From NCBI RefSeq assembly GCF_900129315.1, contig NZ_FQUS01000003.1, positions 248,001 through 312,000 on the forward strand: DNA of 64,000 nt. Direction: 5' to 3'. Below are positions 1 to 8,129 of this stretch, one piece after another (the stretch's first letter is position 1; the number at the start of each line of letters is the position of its first letter). The position numbers and the translations under genes are program-made. The notes beneath the pieces were generated by a model that was given only the letters and a program-made list of their open reading frames with translations, was not told where the DNA came from and did not search any database. The stretch is from Fodinibius roseus. GTDB taxonomy: Bacteria > Bacteroidota > Rhodothermia > Balneolales > Balneolaceae.

Positions 1-297
1 TCCCTGGAGCTGGGGGCGGGACGCAAGACGAAGGAGGACCGGGTGGATCCGGCTGCCGGTATTGAGTTAAAACACAAAGCCGGCGACCCGGTGAAAAAGG
101 GTGAAACATTAGCCGTAGGTTTTACGAACAATAAAGAGGCCTTGGAAGTAGCAGGGAATGCGATGCGAAATGCATTTGTAGTTTCCCGTGAAAAAGGTGA
201 GAAGCTCCCGATGATCACACACCGCGTTGATCGGGCCGGCAGCCACAAAATAAAATTTAACCCTGAAAAAGATTGCAATATCAATAAAATAACCTAA
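1..297 (+). CDS. Pyrimidine-nucleoside (thymidine) phosphorylase, C-terminal part
   Basis: The reading frame is open from the first base and ends at the TAA at 295-297, so the gene starts before the window. The 98 visible residues match the C-terminal domain of thymidine/pyrimidine-nucleoside phosphorylases: the LGAGR-K-K-D start, then a DPAAGI segment, a KAGDPVKKGE turn and an ITHRVD stretch near the end. These enzymes cleave thymidine or uridine with phosphate to the free base and (deoxy)ribose-1-phosphate in nucleoside salvage. The phosphorylase core and catalytic residues lie outside the window, so whether it is the thymidine-specific or broad pyrimidine type cannot be told. Confidence 0.85.
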   Translation, partial: SLELGAGRKTKEDRVDPAAGIELKHKAGDPVKKGETLAVGFTNNKEALEVAGNAMRNAFVVSREKGEKLPMITHRVDRAGSHKIKFNPEKDCNINKIT

Positions 298-376
298 CTT
301 TACTATACTAATTATTGCTTATTGCAACGTTGTGTTTGATTAGGGCAAGGGCAAAATCTAATAAACCACAAATACC

Positions 377-1168
377 ATGTTTAAACGATTTATTCGCGCA
401 ATCAAGTCGCTATTCGGTGGAGTCGTAAGTTCAATGGAAGATCCGAAGCTTATTTTGGAGCAGAATATCCGGGACCTGAATGATCAGATTCCCCAGATGA
501 ATGAAAATATTGCCACGGTCAAGGCGAACATGATTATGCTTCAAAAAGAGGTCAAAAAATATGAAAAACGTATTGAGAGCCTCACGGCCAAGATAAAATC
601 TGCTATTAATGCCGACCGCGATGATATTGCCGAAGGCTATGCACTGCAGCTGGAGAATGCCAAAGAGAACCTGTCGTCTTCGAAAGAGCAGCTGAAATTT
701 GCAGAGCAGGCGTATGAGAAGGCGCTGAAAGTAAAGAAAGCCTTCATCCGGGAAAAAGATCGCAAGATAGAAGAAGCCAAAGAGGCGCTGCGAGCCAGCG
801 AACGAGCCGAATGGCAGGGCAAGGTGGCCGATGCGCTGGAACAATTTGAGACCGGGGGACTGGATCAGACGCACGATGAGATGGTTAACCGGCTTAATGA
901 GGAAACGGCCAGGAATGAAGCCCGGATGGAACTGGCGCTGGATAGCGTGGATACGGAAGCGATGGAGATTGAAGCCAATGCCGAAAAATTACGGGCCAGC
1001 GAACTGGTTAAGCAGTTTAAATCCGAGATGGGCAAAACCGACGTTGGGGACAGAGAAAAAAGCGTGGGTTCATCCGGGGAACAGGAGGGAGAAATAGAAA
1101 TTGATGAAGAGGCTGTTGAGAAAGAACACGATAAAACCATTGGCAATAAAGAGCGCTCGAAGTCGTAA
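377..1168 (+). CDS. pspA: PspA/IM30 (Vipp1) family membrane-stress protein
   Basis: 263 residues, almost wholly helical coiled coil. It opens with a short amphipathic helix (FKRFIRAIKSLFGG) and the typical MEDPKLILEQ segment at about residues 20-30, the hallmark of the PspA/IM30 family. These proteins are relatives of ESCRT-III that polymerise on and protect the inner membrane. Residues about 205-263 extend past the usual core as an acidic tail. The helix just before that tail (RASELVKQFKSEMG) resembles the C-terminal helix of the next gene product, and both proteins carry a KTIG motif near the end. It is first in a co-directional block with two more coiled-coil proteins and an AAA ATPase, which suggests one membrane-maintenance module. 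Confidence 0.9.
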   Translation: MFKRFIRAIKSLFGGVVSSMEDPKLILEQNIRDLNDQIPQMNENIATVKANMIMLQKEVKKYEKRIESLTAKIKSAINADRDDIAEGYALQLENAKENLSSSKEQLKFAEQAYEKALKVKKAFIREKDRKIEEAKEALRASERAEWQGKVADALEQFETGGLDQTHDEMVNRLNEETARNEARMELALDSVDTEAMEIEANAEKLRASELVKQFKSEMGKTDVGDREKSVGSSGEQEGEIEIDEEAVEKEHDKTIGNKERSKS

Positions 1169-1299
1169 TTTCAGGCTCAGACGCATTTATTGCGCACTTC
1201 GTGTTTCTTCGTGACGGGCAGTCTTATCCGAACCAGGATAAAAAAGCGGGTAGAAGGTTTTATGTGATTCAGCGTTAAGTAAAAAATAGAAGGTCGCGA

Positions 1300-1436
1300 G
1301 TTGAGGGTAAGGCTAAGGTAGAGGTTGGAGCTATAAATGTTGAATGGTTAATTTTGAATGTTGAATTGTGAGATTTAACATATCCGTAATAACAGCCTAA
1401 ACCAACAACCAATAATTAACAGCAAATAACTAATCC
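1300..1436 (+). repeat. 7-bp-periodic foldback tract upstream of the second coiled-coil gene
   Basis: From 1300 the sequence can be written as 19 consecutive 7-bp words plus ATCC, ending exactly at the ATG at 1437. Words in the left part are GTT-type (GAATGTT, GAATTGT). Words in the right part are AAC-type (AACATAT, ACAACCA), so the halves are loosely reverse-complementary. There is no Shine-Dalgarno site before the ATG. No coding or known RNA family is recognised. Confidence 0.6.
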
Positions 1437-1925
1437 ATGAGTTCTGACAGCCGCAGTGAACGAGAGCGTTTAAAGGAAGAGTATAAGGCGCATTACCGGA
1501 AGATGCGTGCATCCAGAGAGCATCTGTCGCGGGCGGAGAAAACCCGGAATATTACGGAGGCGCTCCGGAATATGGACACGAGCCAAATGATGGAATCGGT
1601 AGATGACTTCCTGGACTCTCTGAAGCACAAGCTGGCATCGGTGGAAGCCCGGCTGGATGTAGCCATGGATAGCCTGACCCTGGAAGAGCACCTGGAGGAA
1701 ACCGAGAAGCAGCTGGATGAAGAGATGAGCCGCAGCAGGGCCAAAGACACCCTCAGGCAGCTTAAAACGGAAATGGGCCTTTTATACAAAGAGATTGAAC
1801 AGCAGGCTGACCATATTCAGGTTGAAAAAACGATTGGATCCGGATCCGCAGAAGAAGAGACCGATGGTGAAGAACCCGGAAGCCGGCCAGGCAGCCCCGA
1901 CGATAAATCGCAGGAAGATGAGTAA
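1437..1925 (+). CDS. Small acidic coiled-coil protein, PspA-like C-terminal helix
   Basis: 162 residues, hydrophilic, helical, with no signal peptide or membrane segment, so probably cytoplasmic. Residues about 110-140 (RAKDTLRQLKTEMG, then VEKTIG) resemble the C-terminal helix and the KTIG motif of the PspA encoded just upstream, but the membrane-binding N-terminal helix of PspA is missing. The last 25 residues are an acidic, disordered-looking tail. The stop codon overlaps the next start by 8 bp, which implies translational coupling. The family is not recognised. A partner or modulator of PspA assembly is inferred from the shared helix and gene order only. Confidence 0.75.
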   Translation: MSSDSRSERERLKEEYKAHYRKMRASREHLSRAEKTRNITEALRNMDTSQMMESVDDFLDSLKHKLASVEARLDVAMDSLTLEEHLEETEKQLDEEMSRSRAKDTLRQLKTEMGLLYKEIEQQADHIQVEKTIGSGSAEEETDGEEPGSRPGSPDDKSQEDE

Positions 1926-2811
1926 GGAAGAGCAATCCATAAACTTTACACGCGAGGCTTTTTTGCATCCCGTCAATTTGGGAGTGCTGCTGATAGCTAC
2001 CATTTCGGCATTTGTGGTAAACGATATGGGAATGCTTCCGAATCTCATCCTGGCGATGGCGTTTAGCACGGAACTGATATATCTCGGCATCGTCCCCCGG
2101 CTACCGCAATTTCAACAGAATGTGAAACTTAAAAAACTGCATGCGCGCGACCCCGCTGATGAAGAAAAAACCCTGTTTCAGGAGCTGGATCCGAAGAGCC
2201 GTAAACGGTTTTTAACGTTAAAACGCCTGACCAAACTGATCAGGGAAAATTTTGATCGCCTGCCGTACAGCTCCCAGGGACTGCTGGAAAATATTCGAAG
2301 TAAAATTCAGGAGTTGACCTCCAACTACCTTACCTTGCTGGATCTTCACAAGCGCTACAGGCTATACATCGATACATCGGTGGAGGAGAGCCTGAAAAGG
2401 GAAGTCGAAAAAGAGGAGCATGAAATAGAACGTATGGAGTCCGATCGTCTGAAAAGAACGACGGCGCGAAGAGTGAAAATACTTAAAAAACGGTTGGAAA
2501 AGTTTGAAATCGCCAAGGAGAAATATCTTATTTCCGAAACTCATCTCGAGACGATCGAAGATGCTATTCAGTATATCTATGAGCAGTCGATGACGATGAG
2601 TAATCCGGATGAAATCGGTTTTCAGCTGGATAACCTGCTTGAAGAAGTGGAAGAAACGTCCCAGCTTATCGACGATATGGATCGGGAGATTTTTCCTTAT
2701 CATACCGGGCTGGATGACTTTAGCCTGGATGAGGAATTCCGGGAAATGGAGAAGGAACAGAAAGCCCGGTCAGAATCGAATGCCAATTCTTCAAATCGCG
2801 TAAAGGAATAA
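1918..2811 (+). CDS. Membrane-anchored coiled-coil protein of the PspA locus
   Basis: 297 residues from the ATG at 1918, chosen because it overlaps the previous stop by 8 bp. An in-frame start at 1795 would lie deep inside the upstream gene. Residues about 12-55 hold two closely spaced hydrophobic segments likely to form a membrane hairpin. The rest is charged and helical, with long coiled-coil stretches at about 100-250 and an acidic C-terminal tail. No catalytic motif is visible and I do not recognise the family. Position between a PspA-like partner and, three genes on, an AAA ATPase suggests a membrane platform for that system, which is inference. Confidence 0.75.
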   Translation: MSKEEQSINFTREAFLHPVNLGVLLIATISAFVVNDMGMLPNLILAMAFSTELIYLGIVPRLPQFQQNVKLKKLHARDPADEEKTLFQELDPKSRKRFLTLKRLTKLIRENFDRLPYSSQGLLENIRSKIQELTSNYLTLLDLHKRYRLYIDTSVEESLKREVEKEEHEIERMESDRLKRTTARRVKILKKRLEKFEIAKEKYLISETHLETIEDAIQYIYEQSMTMSNPDEIGFQLDNLLEEVEETSQLIDDMDREIFPYHTGLDDFSLDEEFREMEKEQKARSESNANSSNRVKE

Positions 2812-2819
2812 AAAAACGT

Positions 2820-3599
2820 ATGCCTCAGTCTTATAATACGATCATCCAGGAGACGGATGATCACGGGATTGCTACCGTTACGATTAATCGTCCCCAAAAG
2901 CTTAATGCTCTTAACAGGGCGGTTTTGGATGAACTCTATGATGTTTTTAAGGAGATCCGAAAAGATGAAGCGGTGGCTGCTGTTATCGTCACGGGGGCCG
3001 GGGAAAAAGCGTTTGTGGCCGGTGCCGACATCAAAGAACTGAGGGAGCTTGACGGTTCCTCGGCCCAAAAAATATCCGAGAAGGGGCAAGAGGTTTTTCA
3101 GTTTATCGAAGACAGCCGCAAGCCGGTAGTTGCGGCCGTGAATGGGTATGCACTGGGCGGTGGTGCCGAGCTGGCGATGGCATGTCACCTCAGGGTGGCT
3201 GGGGCCAATGCGGCTTTTGGGCTGCCGGAAGTGGGACTGGGACTCATCCCCGGCTACGGGGGTACCCAGCGGTTGTCGCATATCACAGGGCGTGCACGGG
3301 CGCTGGATATAATTCTGACCGCCCGGCAGGTGCGGGCGGAAGAGGCGCTGGAGATGGGATTGGTGAATCGTGTGACTGAGGAAGCCCCGGTGGAAGCTGC
3401 CCGAAAGCTGATCCGAAAGATACTTGCAAACGGGCCTGTGGCCATCCGGCATGCTATTGCGGCTGTGTACCAGTCAGGAGGAAACAAGGGGTTTGAAACC
3501 GAGGCAGAGCTCTTCGCCCAATTGTGTGAGACGGAGGATTTCAGGGAAGGAACGGCAGCTTTTCTGGAAAAGCGAAAACCGAACTTTGAGGGTAAATGA
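2820..3599 (+). CDS. Enoyl-CoA hydratase/isomerase (crotonase) family protein
   Basis: 259 residues, the normal length for a crotonase. Both oxyanion-hole segments are visible (AGADIKEL near residue 67, then GGGAELAMAC near 107), as is the second catalytic region PEVGLGLIPGYGGTQRL near 130. The two glutamates used for water addition are therefore present, which fits a true 2-enoyl-CoA hydratase that makes 3-hydroxyacyl-CoA in fatty-acid oxidation. The exact substrate cannot be assigned from sequence. The gene starts 8 bp after the membrane coiled-coil gene and overlaps the next gene by the ATGA quartet, so it is translated within the same operon. Confidence 0.9.
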   Translation: MPQSYNTIIQETDDHGIATVTINRPQKLNALNRAVLDELYDVFKEIRKDEAVAAVIVTGAGEKAFVAGADIKELRELDGSSAQKISEKGQEVFQFIEDSRKPVVAAVNGYALGGGAELAMACHLRVAGANAAFGLPEVGLGLIPGYGGTQRLSHITGRARALDIILTARQVRAEEALEMGLVNRVTEEAPVEAARKLIRKILANGPVAIRHAIAAVYQSGGNKGFETEAELFAQLCETEDFREGTAAFLEKRKPNFEGK

Positions 3600-4870
3600 C
3601 AGAACTGCTTCTCATAATCCTGACGGTTATTCTCAGCGGCTTTTTTTCCGGATCGGAGATGGCTTTTGTAAGCGCCAACCGGCTTAAACTGGAAATTGAG
3701 TCGCGCAAGAATTCGTGGACCGGAAAGGCGGTTAACAGGTTTATACAGAGTCCTGAGACGTTTTTAACAACCACGCTTGTCGGAAACAACATTGTGAATG
3801 TGGTCTACGCCACATTAATGGCTATTTTTCTGGTTGCCCCGGTCACTGCCCTGTATCAAAGCTGGGTGGGAAGCGCGCCTTCCGAAGTCGTTATTTTGAT
3901 TTTTCAAACGGTGATTGCTTCCGTTGTGATCATGCTCTTTGGGGAGATTTTACCGAAGGCTCTCTTTCGCATTCACGCCGACTGGTGGATGAAGATTATC
4001 GCCGTTCCTCAACATATCAGCTACTACCTGTTTAAACCGTTTATCGTGATTGCCAACGCGGCTTCGAAGGCGGTGATTAAGCTCGTGCAGCCCGACTCCG
4101 TCCGCTCCGATCAGCTATTCAGCCGACAGGATGTGGAACTTATATTCAAGGAACTGCGCGACACCGGGGGAGAGGATCTTGACCGGGAAGATTCCGAAAT
4201 CCTGCATAATGTCCTGGAACTTTCCAATATGCGGGTCAAGGAATCCATGATCCCCCGTACCGATATCGTGGCGGTAGAAAAAAGTACAAGCATTGAGGAG
4301 ACGTTGAAACTGTTTATTACCTCCGGCTTTTCCAAGCTCCTGGTATACCAGGGATCCATTGATGACATCATCGGCGTCATCTTTGCGTATGACCTGTTTA
4401 ATAACCCGGAAAACCTCACCGAGATTATGCGTCCCGTTAAACTGGTGCCCTCCTCGCACCGGTCAAAAGATCTGCTTTCGGAGTTCCGAAAGTCAAACCT
4501 CTCTGTAGCCGTGGTCATTGATGAGTACGGGGGCACTGCAGGAATGGTAACCATCGAAGACCTGCTGGAAGAAGTTGTCGGGGATATTCAGGATGAGTAC
4601 GATACCGAAGATTATTTTATGAAGAAAATTTCCGGCAATACGTATATCCTGAGCGGGGGCATCGAGGTAGAAGACCTGCTTGAAAAATATCCGGAAATCG
4701 ATCTCCCGTTGGAAGCGGAAGAATATGAGACCGTGGCGGGCTATATAATTAATACACTGGGACGTATCCCCAACGTAAATGAAGAGCTGCTGATTGACGG
4801 GAAAAAAATAATTATCAGCAAAGCCACCTCCAGTAGAATTGAGACCCTGAAGCTGGTTGTGCTGGACTGA
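3596..4870 (+). CDS. CorC/HlyC-family membrane protein (CNNM-type, DUF21 + CBS pair)
   Basis: 424 residues in the standard order of the family. An N-terminal DUF21 membrane domain with about four hydrophobic segments fills residues 1-190. A pair of CBS domains follows at about 205-330, starting near MIPRTDIVAV and including VIDEYGGTAGMVTIEDLLEEVVGDI. A CorC_HlyC domain ends the protein at about 340-424. Family members act in magnesium or cobalt export or tolerance, and the old haemolysin name is misleading. It starts in the ATGA overlap with the crotonase gene. The transported ion cannot be read from the sequence. Confidence 0.92.
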   Translation: MTELLLIILTVILSGFFSGSEMAFVSANRLKLEIESRKNSWTGKAVNRFIQSPETFLTTTLVGNNIVNVVYATLMAIFLVAPVTALYQSWVGSAPSEVVILIFQTVIASVVIMLFGEILPKALFRIHADWWMKIIAVPQHISYYLFKPFIVIANAASKAVIKLVQPDSVRSDQLFSRQDVELIFKELRDTGGEDLDREDSEILHNVLELSNMRVKESMIPRTDIVAVEKSTSIEETLKLFITSGFSKLLVYQGSIDDIIGVIFAYDLFNNPENLTEIMRPVKLVPSSHRSKDLLSEFRKSNLSVAVVIDEYGGTAGMVTIEDLLEEVVGDIQDEYDTEDYFMKKISGNTYILSGGIEVEDLLEKYPEIDLPLEAEEYETVAGYIINTLGRIPNVNEELLIDGKKIIISKATSSRIETLKLVVLD

Positions 4871-4878
4871 GCAGGAAC

Positions 4879-4901
4879 GATAACCGATAACCGATAACCG
4901 A
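4879..4901 (+). repeat. Three perfect GATAACC heptamers before the AAA ATPase start
   Basis: GATAACC occurs three times in direct tandem at 4879-4899. Two bases separate the last copy from the ATG at 4902. The array fills most of the 31-bp gap after the CorC/HlyC gene, and no Shine-Dalgarno site is present. The unit differs by one base from the CTGATAA/GATAACT unit at 13443. Confidence 0.85.
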
Positions 4902-6614
4902 ATGTTCGAACATTACCCCCGGTGGGCGCGTGAATTCGCCCAAAAATATTTAAGCCGCACAATAAACCAGTTTATTCTGCATGGCAACGTATACGACCTG
5001 GTCCCGCTCGAAAAAAAAGAAAAGACGGATTTTGTCCGGCTGAAATCCTTTCTGTCGGAAGAATTTTTCGGGGCGCGGGACTTCGTGATTTTTTACGATC
5101 GCTCCTCGGGTATCTATTTCCGGGATGAGCAGAGCCGTAAAGACTTTAACCGGGCATTGTCGGGACGTGATTCCCTGCTCGGTACCGACTATGCCAATAA
5201 GCTTCCCAAGGATCCGGTACGCGTTTTTTCCCTGCTGGAGCAGTATTTCAGGGTTCGTATCGACAGTAAAAAAAGTATCGCCCTCATCATCGATTATGCC
5301 GAAACAATCGTGCCGATAAGTGAGGCCGGGTCCACGGGATCCGAAGATCGCACGTCGATGGTCTACCTGTCGCGCTGGGCGCACGATCCGATGTTTCTGG
5401 CAGCCGATTTTACAACGGTTCTCCTCACCGAAAACCTGGCAGATCTGAACAGAACGCTGGTCCAAAACCCGTATACCGATGATATCCGGATCGATATACC
5501 GGATCAACAGCAGCGGCGTTCGTTTATCAGCCACGAACTGCCGGGCGAGCAGTTTAAGAAGTTTTCTTCGGTGAATAAAGAAGTGGTAGCCCAGCAGACG
5601 GCGGGACTGAATTTTGTGAATCTCCGCAGCATATTGTCCAATGCGCGGGAGAACAGGGAAAAGATAACGCATGACCGGCTCTCGGCGGCTAAAAAAGAAC
5701 TCATTGAGTCGGAAGCGTACGGCTTGCTGGAATTTGTGGAAACACATTATACACTGGATGATGTAGCCGGGCACACCAAAGTGAAGGAACACCTGCGGTT
5801 TGCCGTACAGGCCCTGAAGAACGGCCGGCAGGATGTGATCCCGATGGGCTACCTGGTATGCGGCCCCGTCGGGACCGGGAAAACCTTTTTGGTGACCTGT
5901 TTTGCCAGCGAGATCGGGATCCCCATGGTGAAACTGAAGAATTTCCGCAGCCAGTGGCAGGGCGTTACCGAGGGCAACCTGGAAAAGATCCTGGGTCTGC
6001 TGAAGGCAATGGCTCCCGTGGCCGTTATGATTGATGAGGCGGATGCCTACCTGGGCGATCGCGAAGCCAGCGGCGACAGCGGGGTTTCCAGCCGGGTTTT
6101 TTCACAGATTGCCAGTTTTATGAGCGATACGCGTAACCGGGGACGTATTCTCTGGTTCCTGATGACGGCGCGTCCGGACCTGATGCCGGTGGATTTGAAG
6201 CGACAGGGACGGGCTGAAGAGCACCTGGCCCTTTTTGCTCCCCATACCAAAGAAGAGCGCCTGGAACTGTTTGAAGTGATGAAAAAGAAGACCGGCCTGA
6301 CCATGACCGAGGAGCATACGCCGCAGGTTATCGAGCAGGGATTAAAATCTTTTTCCGGAGCCGATATGGAGGCCGCCCTCACGCGGGCGAAATTCCGCGC
6401 CGCGGCCAAAGGGATGGAAGAAGTATCCCCGGAAGTGCTGGATATTGCGCTCAGTGATTTTCTGCCACCCACCTATCCCGAGGAGATCGAGCTGCAAACC
6501 CTGAGCGCCGTTATCGAATGCACTTCCAGGGAATTGCTGCCCGAGCGCTACCAGGAGATGGACCGGGGGGAGATCCTGACTAAAATCGATGAGTTGAAAT
6601 ACCGCATCGGATAA
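4902..6614 (+). CDS. Tandem-domain AAA+ ATPase, first domain degenerate
   Basis: 570 residues. The active AAA domain is C-terminal: Walker A GPVGTGKT at 321-328, Walker B VAVMIDEAD ending at 381, and the RQGR position of the arginine finger at about 434-437, with a SGADMEAAL sensor-2 helix after it. The sensor-1 site reads MTARPD where the family usually has an asparagine before RPD. Residues 1-270 look like a second, inactive AAA domain: a Walker B-like ALIIDYAE at 127-134 and a later IRIDIP strand, but no Walker A. The C-terminal domain resembles the Vps4/FtsH/p97 group. The shared gene block with PspA, an ESCRT-III relative, suggests a remodelling role on PspA polymers, which is inference. 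Confidence 0.85.
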   Translation: MFEHYPRWAREFAQKYLSRTINQFILHGNVYDLVPLEKKEKTDFVRLKSFLSEEFFGARDFVIFYDRSSGIYFRDEQSRKDFNRALSGRDSLLGTDYANKLPKDPVRVFSLLEQYFRVRIDSKKSIALIIDYAETIVPISEAGSTGSEDRTSMVYLSRWAHDPMFLAADFTTVLLTENLADLNRTLVQNPYTDDIRIDIPDQQQRRSFISHELPGEQFKKFSSVNKEVVAQQTAGLNFVNLRSILSNARENREKITHDRLSAAKKELIESEAYGLLEFVETHYTLDDVAGHTKVKEHLRFAVQALKNGRQDVIPMGYLVCGPVGTGKTFLVTCFASEIGIPMVKLKNFRSQWQGVTEGNLEKILGLLKAMAPVAVMIDEADAYLGDREASGDSGVSSRVFSQIASFMSDTRNRGRILWFLMTARPDLMPVDLKRQGRAEEHLALFAPHTKEERLELFEVMKKKTGLTMTEEHTPQVIEQGLKSFSGADMEAALTRAKFRAAAKGMEEVSPEVLDIALSDFLPPTYPEEIELQTLSAVIECTSRELLPERYQEMDRGEILTKIDELKYRIG

Positions 6615-6638
6615 GGTACTGCGTCGATTCACAAGAAA

Positions 6639-7196
6639 TTAGTTTTTAAACACGTCTTTGAGCCGAAGCGTAAAATCGGTGACGGCTGCCGAGATAATCT
6701 TCCCCGCGTCTTCCGTTCTCGTATTCGCCTGAAGCTTAAATGCTCCCTCTTCAAAAACATATTGCATTATCTGCCTTTCTTCCGGGTCGACAATCCAGTA
6801 TTCCCGTACTTTATACCGCTCATACAGTGCCTTTTTGCGATTCCGGTCGATCGCTTCGGTATGTTCGGAGATGATCTCAACCACCAGATCCGGGGCATCC
6901 ACGATGTTTTTCTTTGTAATAATCTCCTCCCGTTCCCTGGACACAAATATTAGATCGGGTTGAACGACATCCGTCATGGAGAAAATAATATCAACCGGGG
7001 CAACAAGCACTTCTCCGAGATTGTTCTCCTCCACATAATTGTTAAGCGATATAAAAAGTTTTCCTAATACGCGTTGATGATTTGTACTTGGTGCAGGTGT
7101 CATAAGCAGTTCTCCCCTGATAATTTCATACCGCTTCCCGTCATCCGGCAGTTTGCGGTAGTCATCGTATGTAACCAGTTTTTCTTTTGTCGTCAT
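6639..7196 (-). CDS. Uma2 family (DUF820) PD-(D/E)xK nuclease-like protein
   Basis: 185 residues from the ATG at 7196. An in-frame start 20 codons upstream exists but adds residues unlike the family, whose members begin close to the TYDDYRKLPDDGKRYE segment seen here. The restriction-like core is present: QPDLIFVS, then DLVVEIISE, then a KKALYERYKVREYWIVDP helix-strand. Family members are very numerous in some bacteria and are annotated as putative endonucleases, but their role is poorly known. The gene converges with the AAA ATPase gene, with only 24 bp between the stops. Confidence 0.88.
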   Translation of the reverse strand: MTTKEKLVTYDDYRKLPDDGKRYEIIRGELLMTPAPSTNHQRVLGKLFISLNNYVEENNLGEVLVAPVDIIFSMTDVVQPDLIFVSREREEIITKKNIVDAPDLVVEIISEHTEAIDRNRKKALYERYKVREYWIVDPEERQIMQYVFEEGAFKLQANTRTEDAGKIISAAVTDFTLRLKDVFKN

Positions 7197-7206
7197 AACG
7201 CTCACG

Positions 7207-7308
7207 TTCTGCTCTTTATTTATTTGAAGGTTAATTATAGAAGCAGCCAAAAGCAAGAAGCAAGCAGTAAAAGCTGAAAGTATTAAGATTGGAAATGTAG
7301 AGTTTGAA
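7207..7308. repeat. 7-bp-periodic tract upstream of the Uma2 gene
   Basis: From 7246 nine successive 7-bp words with strong column bias can be read (GCCAAAA, GCAAGAA, GCAAGCA and so on). Just to the left, 7207-7227 reads TTCTGCT, CTTTATT, TATTTGA, which is the opposite-strand word type. The next 200 bp to the TetR gene contain A+T-rich sequence with a 10-bp direct repeat (ATAGTTGAAA at 7445 and 7458) and nothing else I can name. Confidence 0.5.
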
Positions 7309-7511
7309 GAATCCGAACAGATATAATAGGAAGCTCCCTATAACCTCCCTGCAGACCGTAACTGACAGTCGGCAAATAGATTAAACCTTGCCAGGAGAGG
7401 TCAAAACCGCAGGCGGCAAGGAATTAACTATTAAATCCAACTAAATAGTTGAAATTAATAGTTGAAACGTTTAGCTTATATCTAAAGCATAACTAAAGAC
7501 CCATACTGACT

Positions 7512-8129
7512 ATGGCAGAAAACAAGCAGGATACCGAAGAACAAATTTTTGAAGCGGCTTCCCGCATATTTCAGCGCAAAGGGTACGCCGGGGCGCGGAT
7601 GCAGGAGATTGCCGACGAAGCCGATATCAATAAATCAATGCTGCATTATTATTACCGCAGCAAGGACAAGCTTTTCCGGAAAGTATATCAGCGTGAAATG
7701 AGCCGCTTTTTTCCGGTTCTCTTTAAAGTGCTCAGCTCCCAGGATCCATTCGATGAAAAATTAGAGCGGCTTATCGATACCTATTATGCCTTTCTGAATG
7801 ATAATCCCAGAATCGCGCAGTTTATCATTTACGAGATGAATCAGCACCCGGATCGGTTTCGAAATTTTATTAAAGAAAAAGGAATCCATCCGCCGGACGA
7901 TTTTGTGAAACAGATTAAAAAAGAAGTTGACCGGGGCAGGATGGATGCCGTCGATCCACGACAGCTGTTCATAAGCATTGTTGGTGTTATCTTGTTTCCC
8001 TTTATAGCACGGACGATGGTTGAGGTATTCTTTGAATTCGATGAGGAGCAATTCCCGGAATTTCTCAAAGAGCGAAAAGCTTTTCTGGTGGATTTTATTC
8101 TAAACGGAATTAACTACAGAAAGCAATGA
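7512..8129 (+). CDS. TetR/AcrR family transcriptional regulator
   Basis: 205 residues. The N-terminal helix-turn-helix is typical (residues about 8-55, including MQEIADEADINKSMLHYYYRSKDKLF), followed by an all-helical ligand-binding half. It overlaps the TolC gene by the ATGA quartet and heads a seven-gene export operon, so autoregulation of the pump through an operator in the gap before 7512 is likely. The same arrangement, a TetR regulator beside ABC-2 pump genes, is known for E. coli ybiH/ybhGFSR. No clear palindromic operator stood out by eye. Confidence 0.92.
   Translation: MAENKQDTEEQIFEAASRIFQRKGYAGARMQEIADEADINKSMLHYYYRSKDKLFRKVYQREMSRFFPVLFKVLSSQDPFDEKLERLIDTYYAFLNDNPRIAQFIIYEMNQHPDRFRNFIKEKGIHPPDDFVKQIKKEVDRGRMDAVDPRQLFISIVGVILFPFIARTMVEVFFEFDEEQFPEFLKERKAFLVDFILNGINYRKQ

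Noticed and set aside
6639..7196. Uma2 gene as part of a toxin-antitoxin or defence pair
   Set aside because: No partner gene beside it. The neighbouring gene is the convergent AAA ATPase of the PspA block.
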